30,594 nucleotides of DNA. It comes from CALARM01 sp036746235. GTDB taxonomy: Bacteria > Vulcanimicrobiota > SpSt-956 > JAKJGF01. The notes beneath the pieces are model-generated. The model saw only the letters and a list, made by a program, of their open reading frames with translations. It searched no databases and had not been told where the DNA came from. Both the position numbers and the translations under genes were made by a program. The DNA lies in the NCBI GenBank assembly GCA_036746235.1, contig DAIOEN010000077.1, positions 1 to 30,594 of the forward strand. The letters are read 5' to 3'. This document shows positions 1 to 6,690 of the stretch, piece after piece (position 1 is the first letter of the stretch; every line of letters starts with the position of its first letter).

Positions 1-346
1 GTTCTGCACCTCCAAGGGGAAGATCATCTCTTGTAACAGATGTTATAACAGAATAGGAGAGATTTAATTTTAATACGGTAAGGGCAATATGTTCCGGCTC
101 GGAAGGGTCAGGTAAATCTGGAGTGCCATGGGTGACGGCACAGAACCTGCAATCTCTTGTACATATATTTCCCATTATCAAAAAAGTCGCTTTCCCGCAG
201 GAAAAACACTCTCCTATATTGGGACATCTTGCTTCCTGACATACAGTATGAAGATTTCTCTCGTTCAATATATTTATCAGTTTACCGTATTGCTTCCCGG
301 AAGGAAGTTTTGTTCGCAACCATACAGGTTTTTTTGTTATTTTCAT
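1..346 (-). CDS. lipA: Lipoyl synthase LipA, N-terminal part (runs off the window)
   Basis: Lipoyl synthase is a radical-SAM enzyme that inserts two sulfurs into protein-bound octanoyl groups to make lipoyl cofactor. Translating the minus strand from the ATG at 346 gives 115 residues before the window edge. Both iron-sulfur motifs are visible. The auxiliary cluster cysteines C36, C41 and C47 have the family's CX4CX5C spacing, and the radical-SAM cysteines C62, C66 and C69 have CX3CX2C spacing. The start VWLRTKLPSG and the stretch SVTRDDLPLGGAE are typical of the family. It lies 87 bases downstream of lipB on the same strand, so the two steps of lipoate assembly are probably co-transcribed. 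Only a weak purine-rich ribosome site precedes the ATG. The truncation comes from the window edge. Confidence 0.96.
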   Translation of the reverse strand, partial: MKITKKPVWLRTKLPSGKQYGKLINILNERNLHTVCQEARCPNIGECFSCGKATFLIMGNICTRDCRFCAVTHGTPDLPDPSEPEHIALTVLKLNLSYSVITSVTRDDLPLGGAE

Positions 347-433
347 AGTTATCTTTCCCTTAGAGGTAATTTTGCTCTCTTCATTTCCATCTGATTGTTA
401 TATACCAATATAGACGGAAAATACTGACGATTC

Positions 434-1105
434 TCAGTTAAAAAATTCCACTAAAAACTCTTCGTAAGAAATTTCTTCGAGTGAAATATTAAAAATTTTT
501 GAAAAATTATGACATATTATACCAGAAACTTCAGAGAGAGAAAACTCCTTACCGGCAATTTTTTCCATAGAAACAACTCCTGTATTATCAAGGCCGCATG
601 GTTTTATCATATTAAATTCTTCAATATGAGTATTCACATTCAGAGCGAAACCGTGAAACGTTATCCACCTTCTGATGCCTATCCCTATGGAAGCAATCTT
701 ATTATTTCCTATCCATACGCCGTGATTTATCTCGTTTCTGGTGCCTGTAATATTATAATTTTTCAGAGTAACTATAAGCACTTCTTCCAGTCTTTCTATA
801 AATTCCCTTACTTTTAATTTATGGTCTGTCAGCTTAATTATGGGATAACCGACCAGCTGACCGGGGCCGTGATATGTAACATCACCTCCTCGTTCAATTC
901 TGAGAGTTAATATATTTCTTTTTTTCAATTCTTCTTCCGGTAGAAAGATATTTTCTCTTTTACCTCTATGACCGAGAGTTATTACAGGAGGATGTTCTGT
1001 AAGAATAAAGACATCGGGAAAATCAATCTCTTTTAAAGCTACAATTTGTTTCTGTAATTCATGGCAATGTTTATAATCAAAATATCCTGAATTAATAACA
1101 TACAT
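434..1105 (-). CDS. lipB: Octanoyl-[acyl-carrier-protein]:protein octanoyltransferase LipB
   Basis: LipB moves octanoyl from acyl carrier protein onto lipoyl domains of 2-oxoacid dehydrogenases or the glycine cleavage H protein, supplying the substrate of LipA encoded just downstream. At 223 residues it has normal family length. The signature RGGDVTYHGPGQLVGYPI lies at about residues 72-89. The catalytic lysine is K136 (NNKIASIGIG) and the catalytic thiol is C170 (IKPCGL). The start at 1105 gives the expected short N-terminus before the HPPVITLG strand. This is the cytosolic endogenous lipoylation route; no LplA-type ligase is seen nearby. Confidence 0.96.
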   Translation of the reverse strand: MYVINSGYFDYKHCHELQKQIVALKEIDFPDVFILTEHPPVITLGHRGKRENIFLPEEELKKRNILTLRIERGGDVTYHGPGQLVGYPIIKLTDHKLKVREFIERLEEVLIVTLKNYNITGTRNEINHGVWIGNNKIASIGIGIRRWITFHGFALNVNTHIEEFNMIKPCGLDNTGVVSMEKIAGKEFSLSEVSGIICHNFSKIFNISLEEISYEEFLVEFFN

Positions 1106-1135
1106 AATATAATATTCTATGATTACAGGCCAGTT

Positions 1136-1163
1136 CCTATAATATATTTAAATATATAGACAA
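1136..1163 (-). promoter_or_regulatory. Possible promoter for lipB-lipA
   Basis: On the minus strand a TTGTCT box (1158-1163) is followed after 16 bases by TATAGG (1136-1141), about 30 bases upstream of the lipB start. The match to a sigma-70-type promoter is only moderate and the region is very AT-rich, so this is a weak call. Confidence 0.3.
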
Positions 1164-1285
1164 TTTTCTTTATTGATTATAGATGTTCAGAATTTTTTTA
1201 AGAACAGTTCCGGAACAAGACTTTATATAAAAACAGAATTCCTTATCGGGCATTTTCGAGTTATTCAGGAAAATATATGAAATAT

Positions 1286-1304
1286 TATCTATAATTTATA
1301 GATA
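1286..1304. promoter_or_regulatory. Palindrome upstream of hicB, candidate autoregulatory operator
   Basis: TATCTATAA, one T, then TTATAGATA form a perfect 9-bp inverted repeat 45 bases upstream of the hicB start. HicB antitoxins commonly bind a palindrome in their own promoter region to repress the operon, so position and symmetry fit an operator. Binding itself is inferred. Confidence 0.5.
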
Positions 1305-1349
1305 TTAATTAACCTTTATGGTATTATTATTCATGAAGAAGGTGAAATA

Positions 1350-1580
1350 ATGGATACATTGGCCAGGGAAATAAACAATTACAAGGAAAATGAGATTGTT
1401 TACAGGGATAAAGTCTTTATAAATAATACTGGAAAAGAATTATCCTATATTATTTATAGAGACGAAGATTATTTTACTGCTCAATGCCTGGACGTTAATA
1501 TAGCTTCTTTTGGTGACACGATAGATGAAGCAAAGATAATGATAAAGGAAGCTCTTGAATTATATTTTAAGAATGAATAA
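1350..1580 (+). CDS. hicB: HicB-family antitoxin
   Basis: This 76-residue protein has the HicB partial RNase-H-like fold pattern: the strand YIIYRDEDYFTAQCLDVNIASFGDT followed by the helix DEAKIMIKEALELYF is the usual HicB core. It would neutralise the HicA RNase encoded 9 bases downstream. There is no separate C-terminal ribbon-helix-helix or HTH domain of the kind many HicB proteins use to bind DNA, though about 28 residues precede the core. A good ribosome site (GAAGAAGGTG) lies just before the ATG. The antitoxin is encoded first, the reverse of the classical hicA-hicB order. Confidence 0.85.
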   Translation: MDTLAREINNYKENEIVYRDKVFINNTGKELSYIIYRDEDYFTAQCLDVNIASFGDTIDEAKIMIKEALELYFKNE

Positions 1581-1589
1581 TTATTAATT

Positions 1590-1796
1590 ATGGGAATATC
1601 TATATCATCAAGTAAAGTTATACGTGTTTTAAAAGATCATGGCTTTGTTTTTAAATCCTCAGATGGAAGTCATCATAAATATGTAAAAGGTAGTAGAACC
1701 GCTATTGTTCCTCACCCTAAAAAACATATTCCTATAGGAACCCTGTCTTCTATTGCAGACCAATCAGGATTATCACTGAATGATTTTAAGAAATGA
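1590..1796 (+). CDS. hicA: HicA-family mRNA-interferase toxin
   Basis: HicA toxins are small dsRBD-fold RNases that cut mRNA independently of the ribosome. The 68-residue protein shows the hallmark GSHHKYVKG with the catalytic histidine region at H28-H29, then the conserved VPHPKKHIPIGTLSSIADQSGLSLNDF tail, here read as strand, loop and final helix. The length is within the family's usual 60-80 residues. It starts 9 bases after the hicB stop with no strong ribosome site of its own, which suggests translational coupling and dependence on hicB. It appears intact. Confidence 0.87.
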   Translation: MGISISSSKVIRVLKDHGFVFKSSDGSHHKYVKGSRTAIVPHPKKHIPIGTLSSIADQSGLSLNDFKK

Positions 1797-2192
1797 TCTC
1801 TCTTTCTCTCTGTAATTTTCTAATCGGCAAATATATCAAAACATGACAAAATATTCAATTACAACAGTTTCCACCAGGTGCTGCCAGAATAACATAGATG
1901 GCATCTTTTCTTTTCATAAAGATTTTTATATAGATACTCTCAAAATTTTCTCATGAATGAAAAACTGTAAAAGTGTAAAATTTACAGAATGTAAAATTTT
2001 ACACTTTTCCATCTATGAAAGATCGTTTTTTCACAGACATTATAAAAATTTTCTGCCTTATAGCACAAAGCTTTCTATGAGTAAAACAAAATATTTGCAG
2101 TCAGTGGTATAAAAATTGCCTGTATATTTGGATATAAATAAAAAGTCTGCTTCCGAAAGTATGGAATTGCGAAGAGCCATGCCACTGTTGAG
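1797..2192. other. Gene-free gap between hicA and the FGE-like gene
   Basis: About 400 bases with no convincing gene. It holds a strong AT-rich inverted repeat at 1969-2008. The FGE-like reading frame stays open upstream of 2193 back to a TAA near 2142, but without an ATG or ribosome site. The rest shows no recognisable element. Confidence 0.6.
1969..2008. repeat. Perfect 15-bp inverted repeat with 10-base loop
   Basis: AAAAGTGTAAAATTT (1969-1983) and its exact reverse complement (1994-2008) flank a 10-base spacer. It lies 170 bases after hicA and 185 before the FGE-like gene. It could be a weak terminator or a binding site; there is no following T-run that would settle the first. Confidence 0.6.
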
Positions 2193-2915
2193 ATGGTTTT
2201 GATACCTGCCGGAACTTTTCAGATGGGAGATGTAGATGGTGGAGTGGGAAATGCTGAGGAAAGACCACGTCATTCTGTAACAATTACCCGTGATTTTTAT
2301 ATTGGGAAATATGAGGTAAGGAATAAAGAGTATGTTCTATATAATCCAAATCATACAGGTGGATGGACAGATCCAAATTATCCTGTAGAAAATGTAACCT
2401 GGAATGATGCAGTGAATTATTGTAACTGGCTCAGTGATCAAAAGGGATTGACCAGGTGTTATGATGGAAGTTATAATCTGAATATAAATAACAATGGTTA
2501 TCGACTTCCCACAGAGGCAGAATGGGAATATGCATGCCGGCCTGGAGAAACTACTTTTCACGATTATTACTGGGGTGAGAATTATCCATCTCCCAATATT
2601 GGTAATTATTGCTGGTATAACGTTAATTCAGGAAGTCATCCACACATAGTAGGTACAAAATTACCAAATGCTTTTGGACTTTATGATATGAGTGGTAATG
2701 TATGGGAATGGTGTAATGACTGGTATAGTGATACTTACTACAGCAGCAGTCCTACCAATGATCCTACTGGGCCTGGTTCCGGGCCTGGCCATATTATGCA
2801 TGGTGGTGGATGGGCTGATAATACTAATTGGTGCCGGTCAGGATTTCGTAACTGTGTCGGATCTGGTTACCGAGACAGGAGAGCCGACGGTTTCCGTATC
2901 GTCAGAACAAAATAA
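2193..2915 (+). CDS. Solitary formylglycine-generating-enzyme-like (SUMF1/C-type-lectin fold) protein
   Basis: The 240 residues are almost entirely one FGE-sulfatase domain. They begin MVLIPAGTFQMGD and continue through KYEVRNKEY, RLPTEAEWEYACR, GLYDMSGNVWEWCNDW and HGGGWADN, ending in GFRIVRTK. True FGE oxidises a sulfatase cysteine with a copper-binding cysteine pair just after the GGS motif. Here only one cysteine (NWC) lies near that place, so catalysis is doubtful and a binding role is more likely. There is no signal peptide and no ribosome site before 2193, while the frame stays open about 48 bases upstream, so the 5' end may be truncated. The last 100 bases look richer in G and C and use CGN arginine codons, unlike the rest. 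Diversity-generating retroelements often vary this end of such domains. Confidence 0.8.
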   Translation: MVLIPAGTFQMGDVDGGVGNAEERPRHSVTITRDFYIGKYEVRNKEYVLYNPNHTGGWTDPNYPVENVTWNDAVNYCNWLSDQKGLTRCYDGSYNLNINNNGYRLPTEAEWEYACRPGETTFHDYYWGENYPSPNIGNYCWYNVNSGSHPHIVGTKLPNAFGLYDMSGNVWEWCNDWYSDTYYSSSPTNDPTGPGSGPGHIMHGGGWADNTNWCRSGFRNCVGSGYRDRRADGFRIVRTK

Positions 2916-3090
2916 TCTGAATCACTGATGACACGGATTAAAGGATTACACTGATTATGGAGAGACCATAAAATCTAACACTCCCTGAAATCCAGTAATC
3001 CGTGTCACTCTGTGATTCAGACAAAAAAAAGACGGGCATACAATTTTTTTCTTCTCTTTATATAATCCTGTAATCCATGTCAGAAATCAC
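2916..3090. repeat. Imperfect 25-bp inverted repeat plus a third degenerate copy
   Basis: The arms 2916-2940 and 2996-3021 are nearly exact reverse complements, with shared core words TCTGAATCAC and GACACGGATTA. A third, degenerate copy of the right arm (TAATCCATGTCAGAAATCAC) lies at 3071-3090. Words of this kind (ATCCGTGT...) are typical of dispersed intergenic repeats. The first arm starts directly after the stop codon of the FGE-like gene. Confidence 0.75.
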
Positions 3091-3155
3091 ATTCACTAAT
3101 TATATTGTTTTATCCTGCTATATATGCTAATATCTAATTGAAAGAAGGTATTTTT

Positions 3156-3512
3156 ATGGAGAATCTTTTAGAAACAAAAAACAGTAAAACTTCTGTTATT
3201 ATATCAGAATTAAAAGAATCTCTTAAATCTATTTTCGGTGATAAACTGAAAGAAATCATTCTCTTTGGATCCTATGCCAGACAGGAGCAGAATGAAGGTT
3301 CTGATATGGATATTATGGTTCTCCTTGATATAGAGGAAGAAGAAATAAAAAAATATAGAGATAGAATCCTGGATATTATTGTAGAACTTACAACCTCATA
3401 TGGATGTGTTATATCAATTATTGAAAATAATTATACCTATTTTTATGACTGGGTAGATTATATACCTTTCTTTACCAGTGTCCGTAATGAAGGAATTAAT
3501 ATATATGGATGA
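3156..3512 (+). CDS. Minimal nucleotidyltransferase (MNT) antitoxin-type protein
   Basis: This is a small nucleotidyltransferase of the polymerase-beta superfamily, whose members paired with HEPN proteins act as antitoxins by AMP-modifying the partner. The GSX10DXD signature is exact: GS, then YARQEQNEGS, then DMD. I place the start at the ATG at 3156 because AGAAGG at 3143-3148 is spaced 7 bases from it; a TTG at 3138 is in frame but overlaps that site. The product is 118 residues, normal for the family. Its stop overlaps the start of the HEPN gene by 8 bases, so the two should be translated together. Confidence 0.85.
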   Translation: MENLLETKNSKTSVIISELKESLKSIFGDKLKEIILFGSYARQEQNEGSDMDIMVLLDIEEEEIKKYRDRILDIIVELTTSYGCVISIIENNYTYFYDWVDYIPFFTSVRNEGINIYG

Positions 3513-3900
3513 TAAAATTATTGCTCTGGCAACTTACAGACTGGAAAAAGCTAAAGAAGATATGGAAACAGCGGGAGTAAATATGAAACATAATAAACTA
3601 TCCCAATCTATTAACAGGTCTTATTATGCTATATTTCATGCTGTAAGAGCATTACTGGCTTTCGAAAGGTTTGACTCTAAAAGACATTCAGTCATTATTG
3701 GACATTTTAACCAGTACTATGTAGCGACTGGAAAGATCGATAAAAGCTATCATAAAATGCTTGTAGATTCCTTTGAAGTAAGAACAAAAAGCGATTATCA
3801 GGATTTTTATGTTGTAAGTATTGATGATGCAGAAAGACAGCTCAATAATGCAAAGAATTTTATCGCTATGATTGAAGCCTGTATACAGAAACTGACATAA
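3505..3900 (+). CDS. HEPN-domain toxin-type protein
   Basis: HEPN proteins are all-helical, often RNases, and act as the toxin half of MNT-HEPN modules. The motif NRSYYAIFHAVRALL contains the R-X6-H pair expected for an active HEPN RNase, and the protein resembles the PF05168 type rather than the HepT/DUF86 type. The ATG at 3505 is preferred because GAAGGA (3489-3494) lies 10 bases upstream; an ATG at 3487 is in frame but has no ribosome site. The product is 131 residues. It overlaps the MNT gene, consistent with coordinated expression of toxin and neutraliser. Confidence 0.82.
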   Translation: MDDKIIALATYRLEKAKEDMETAGVNMKHNKLSQSINRSYYAIFHAVRALLAFERFDSKRHSVIIGHFNQYYVATGKIDKSYHKMLVDSFEVRTKSDYQDFYVVSIDDAERQLNNAKNFIAMIEACIQKLT

Positions 3901-3968
3901 GTGAAATAAAAACCGGGTCTGAAGAACTTCAAAAGATTATGCTAACAGTAAAGGTAGCAAAGGCACGA

Positions 3969-4139
3969 TTACTTATTTACAGTTTCTTTATATTTCCGGG
4001 CTTTCTCTTTACAGGATTTCTTTCCTTCATCCAGCCATTTCTTCAGTTCTTCGAAAGATTTACCTTCCATTTCTTTACCCAGCTTCTCTTTTATTTTCCG
4101 CAATTCCTTCATTATTCTGTCTTCCTCAGGTTTCAGCAT
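3969..4139 (-). CDS. Small charged helical protein, possibly antitoxin-like
   Basis: The minus strand encodes a 56-residue protein from the ATG at 4139 to the TAA at 3969. It starts MLKPEEDRIMKELRKIKEKL and contains FEELKKWLDEGKKSC. It is almost all helix-forming Lys and Glu residues. A ribosome site (TGGAG) lies 9 bases upstream. The hydrophobic plus-strand reading frame over the same bases is its antisense shadow. Short highly charged proteins with a FEELxxW-like centre often turn out to be antitoxins of type II modules, but no toxin is adjacent on this strand. Function unknown; existence is supported by the start site and composition. Confidence 0.6.
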   Translation of the reverse strand: MLKPEEDRIMKELRKIKEKLGKEMEGKSFEELKKWLDEGKKSCKEKARKYKETVNK

Positions 4140-4332
4140 AATAGTAACTCCACACAGATGTTTCCAGATATAATTTTAATTTCTTCATAAATATATTATA
4201 AAATACTATAAAATATTTATTACTCCATAACAGTTTAATTATTTTTAGAACCCCTCCAAATTTATAAAAGGGAAAAGAAATTTTAAGTAGAAATTAGTAT
4301 AAATCATATAAAATCTATAAAGGGGTATTTTT

Positions 4333-4713
4333 ATGGCAAAAGTCTGGATAAATCCTGCATTCAAAGATACATATAAAAAGCCGGAAGTCGTCAAACATGA
4401 AGTCACCAAACAGGAAAAACCTGAAAAAAAACCGGTAAAAACCAAACCAAAGGAATTTAAAAGAAAAGAACCGGTTTTACCTCAGACCAACAAAACAACC
4501 CATTCGGAAAATTATTTCAATAAAAGAATCAGAGAAAATGATATAGTAGAATTTGTTTTTATCAATAATATGACTGTTTCAGGATGTGTGGAGTGGTTCA
4601 ATCAGAGATACATAAAGATAAAAGAAGCAAAAACAGGTGACGACATACTTGTTGACAGAAGACCGATTAAATATATAAGTAAAATAGAACAAGAGGTGAA
4701 GAGTGATCAGTGA
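4333..4713 (+). CDS. Hfq/LSm-like RNA-binding protein with basic N-terminal extension
   Basis: The 126-residue protein has two parts. Residues 1-55 are Lys/Pro-rich and probably disordered (repeated KPEKK, KPVKTKPK). Residues 58-118 follow the Hfq pattern: an N-terminal helix YFNKRIRENDIVE, the Sm1-like strands FVFINNMTVSGCVEWFNQRYIKIK, and an Sm2-like end ILVDRRPIKYISKIE. This lines up with Hfq's helix, V-NG-L-G-IESFDQ and YKHAIS regions, with DRR in place of YKH. Hfq forms hexamers that bind small RNAs and mRNAs; RNA binding here is inferred. A strong ribosome site (AAAGGGG) precedes the ATG by 8 bases. The C-terminal residues and stop codon are encoded by the TGATCAG tandem repeat. Confidence 0.6.
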   Translation: MAKVWINPAFKDTYKKPEVVKHEVTKQEKPEKKPVKTKPKEFKRKEPVLPQTNKTTHSENYFNKRIRENDIVEFVFINNMTVSGCVEWFNQRYIKIKEAKTGDDILVDRRPIKYISKIEQEVKSDQ

Positions 4714-4738
4714 TCAGTGATCAGTGATCAGTGATCAG
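4704..4738. repeat. Five tandem copies of TGATCAG
   Basis: The 7-bp unit TGATCAG, itself containing the palindrome TGATCA, is repeated five times without error. The first copies encode the last residues (SDQ) and the stop codon of the Hfq-like gene. Confidence 0.95.
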
Positions 4739-4819
4739 TAACAGAATATTGGTAGTTCCACTGATATCATGTTACAGAACATAGATTGACTGTTACTATT
4801 CACTATTTACCGGTAAACA

Positions 4820-6508
4820 TTGTTATTATTCTGTAATAATTGCGGTTCTCCAAATAAAGAAGAAGCAAAATTTTGTTCTGACTGCGGTCAAAAACTTGTA
4901 ACAATAACAGAAAGCGGTACATTATCTCCGGGAGTCTTTCTGGACAGAAGATATAAAATCATCAGACTCGTCAAATCAGGCGGTATGGGCGCAGTTTATG
5001 AAGCAGAAGACGAACGTTTCTGCGACAGATGTGCCGTAAAAGAAATGTCTCTTCACTGCTCCCTCCCTGAAGAAAGAAAGTATTTCACTGATAAATTTCG
5101 CCAGGAAGCCAGAATATTACGAACCCTTCATCATGGAAGCCTTCCAAGGGTAACAGATTATTTTTCAGAACATGGAAGATATTACCTTGTAATGGATTTT
5201 GTCGACGGTTCAGACCTGGAAACAATACTCGCAGAAAAAGGCACCCCTGGCCTGGATATAAAAGAAGTTGTTTCCTATGCCATAGATGTCCTTGAAGTAA
5301 TTAATTATCTTCATAACTCCTCTCCTCCAATCCTCTACAGAGATTTGAAACCTTCCAATATTATGATAAGAAAATCAGATAATAAAGTTATGCTCGTAGA
5401 TTTTGGCATTGCAAGAGCAATAACACAGGAAACACCTTCCACTCAGACAAGAGTGGGAACACCAAATTATGCTGCTCCCGAACAGTTTACCGGTAAAAAT
5501 GAACCGGAAAGTGATATTTATTCCCTTGCTGCAACAATGCACCATCTCATTACAGGCCAAATACCTGTTCCATGCCTTATACCTCCTGTAAGACGCGTAA
5601 GATCTGATGTGCCTGAAGAGCTTGAGAGAATACTCGAAAAAGCCCTGAGACCTGATATTACTGAAAGATATTCTTCTGCAGAAGAAATGAAAAAGGAACT
5701 GGAGAATTTCCTAAATTTATATAAAGGTTCCCGTATTACCGTAATTTTCCCGGAACACTGTTCCATATCTTCAAAACATAGCGAGGATATGATATTTATA
5801 CCTGCAGGAGAAGCCCTTATGGGACAGAAAGATGAAAGAGAATATCCCGAACACAGGGTTTATCTGGACTCTTATTATATTGACAGATATCCTGTGACAA
5901 ACAGAGATTTCGATGAATTCGTAAGAAGTACAGGGTACAGGGCAAAAGGCACATGGAGAAATCATTTCAGTGACCATTCTCTTGACCACCCTGTTATTGA
6001 CGTAACATGGTTCGACGCAAAGAACTTTGCAGAATGGAAAGGGAAAATACTTCCCACTGAAGCGGAATGGGAAAAAGCGGCCAGAGGCTTGGAGGGCCTT
6101 CCCTATCCCTGGGGTCATGAAACAGATAAAAATAAATGTAATAACAGACAGATGGATAGAACAGAAGGGATAAAAAAGATGATAAATATAAGTGACGGAA
6201 GAGGAACAACCCCTGTCGATACATTTCTTGAATCTTCAACAGTATATGGTGTAATGGATATGGCCGGAAATGTAAAAGAATGGTGTTCTGACTGGTATTC
6301 TGCTTATTATTACAGGAATTCTGCCTCCAGTGTATTAAAAAACCCCGGGGGGCCGGAAAAAGGTGATTATAAAGTCATAAAAGGGGGATCATGGAAAAAT
6401 GATATAATATTATGTACGACTGGTAAAAGAAATAAACTTCATCCTAACAGTCATGAAGCAGATACAGGGTTCAGATGTGTCAGACACATAAAGAAAAAAG
6501 AAATTTAG
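4820..6508 (+). CDS. Zinc ribbon-Ser/Thr kinase-FGE domain protein
   Basis: A 562-residue cytoplasmic signalling protein with three domains. A zinc ribbon (C5, C8, C19, C22) is followed by a Hanks-type kinase at about 45-300. The kinase is complete: glycine loop GGMGAVY, lysine K74 (AVKEM), helix-C glutamate E96, catalytic loop YRDLKPSN with D175, DFG with D194 and AAPEQF. An FGE-like domain runs from about 324 to 558. The FGE part lacks the copper cysteine pair, so it probably senses or binds. The start is a TTG: a TAA lies directly upstream in frame, and MLLFCNNCG lines up with MSIICNSCN of the paralogue at 28806. No transmembrane segment is seen. Substrate and ligand are unknown. Confidence 0.9.
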   Translation: MLLFCNNCGSPNKEEAKFCSDCGQKLVTITESGTLSPGVFLDRRYKIIRLVKSGGMGAVYEAEDERFCDRCAVKEMSLHCSLPEERKYFTDKFRQEARILRTLHHGSLPRVTDYFSEHGRYYLVMDFVDGSDLETILAEKGTPGLDIKEVVSYAIDVLEVINYLHNSSPPILYRDLKPSNIMIRKSDNKVMLVDFGIARAITQETPSTQTRVGTPNYAAPEQFTGKNEPESDIYSLAATMHHLITGQIPVPCLIPPVRRVRSDVPEELERILEKALRPDITERYSSAEEMKKELENFLNLYKGSRITVIFPEHCSISSKHSEDMIFIPAGEALMGQKDEREYPEHRVYLDSYYIDRYPVTNRDFDEFVRSTGYRAKGTWRNHFSDHSLDHPVIDVTWFDAKNFAEWKGKILPTEAEWEKAARGLEGLPYPWGHETDKNKCNNRQMDRTEGIKKMINISDGRGTTPVDTFLESSTVYGVMDMAGNVKEWCSDWYSAYYYRNSASSVLKNPGGPEKGDYKVIKGGSWKNDIILCTTGKRNKLHPNSHEADTGFRCVRHIKKKEI

Positions 6509-6690
6509 AGATTCTTAAAATATGTCATATATATTATAGTGTATTTCATAATAAATCACGTATAATTTTTTCACAATCCGATAAATAATTTTTTCAGACA
6601 AAATGCCTTTCCATAGTTTTTGTTTTTTCTCTGAAGCTTTATTTACGCTATAAAAATGAAAATTCAACCATGATTTAAGGAGATTTGCAT

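Noticed and set aside
2193..2915. Active sulfatase-modifying enzyme or EgtB
   Set aside because: The copper cysteine pair is absent and there is no DinB-like N-terminal domain as in EgtB.
3939..4190. Plus-strand hydrophobic frame of 83 residues
   Set aside because: The minus strand encodes a charged protein with a ribosome site over the same bases; Lys/Glu codons read backwards give Phe/Leu/Ser.
4704..4738. TGATCAG repeats as a CRISPR or integration site
   Set aside because: Seven-base tandem units without spacers, and no integrase or cas gene nearby.
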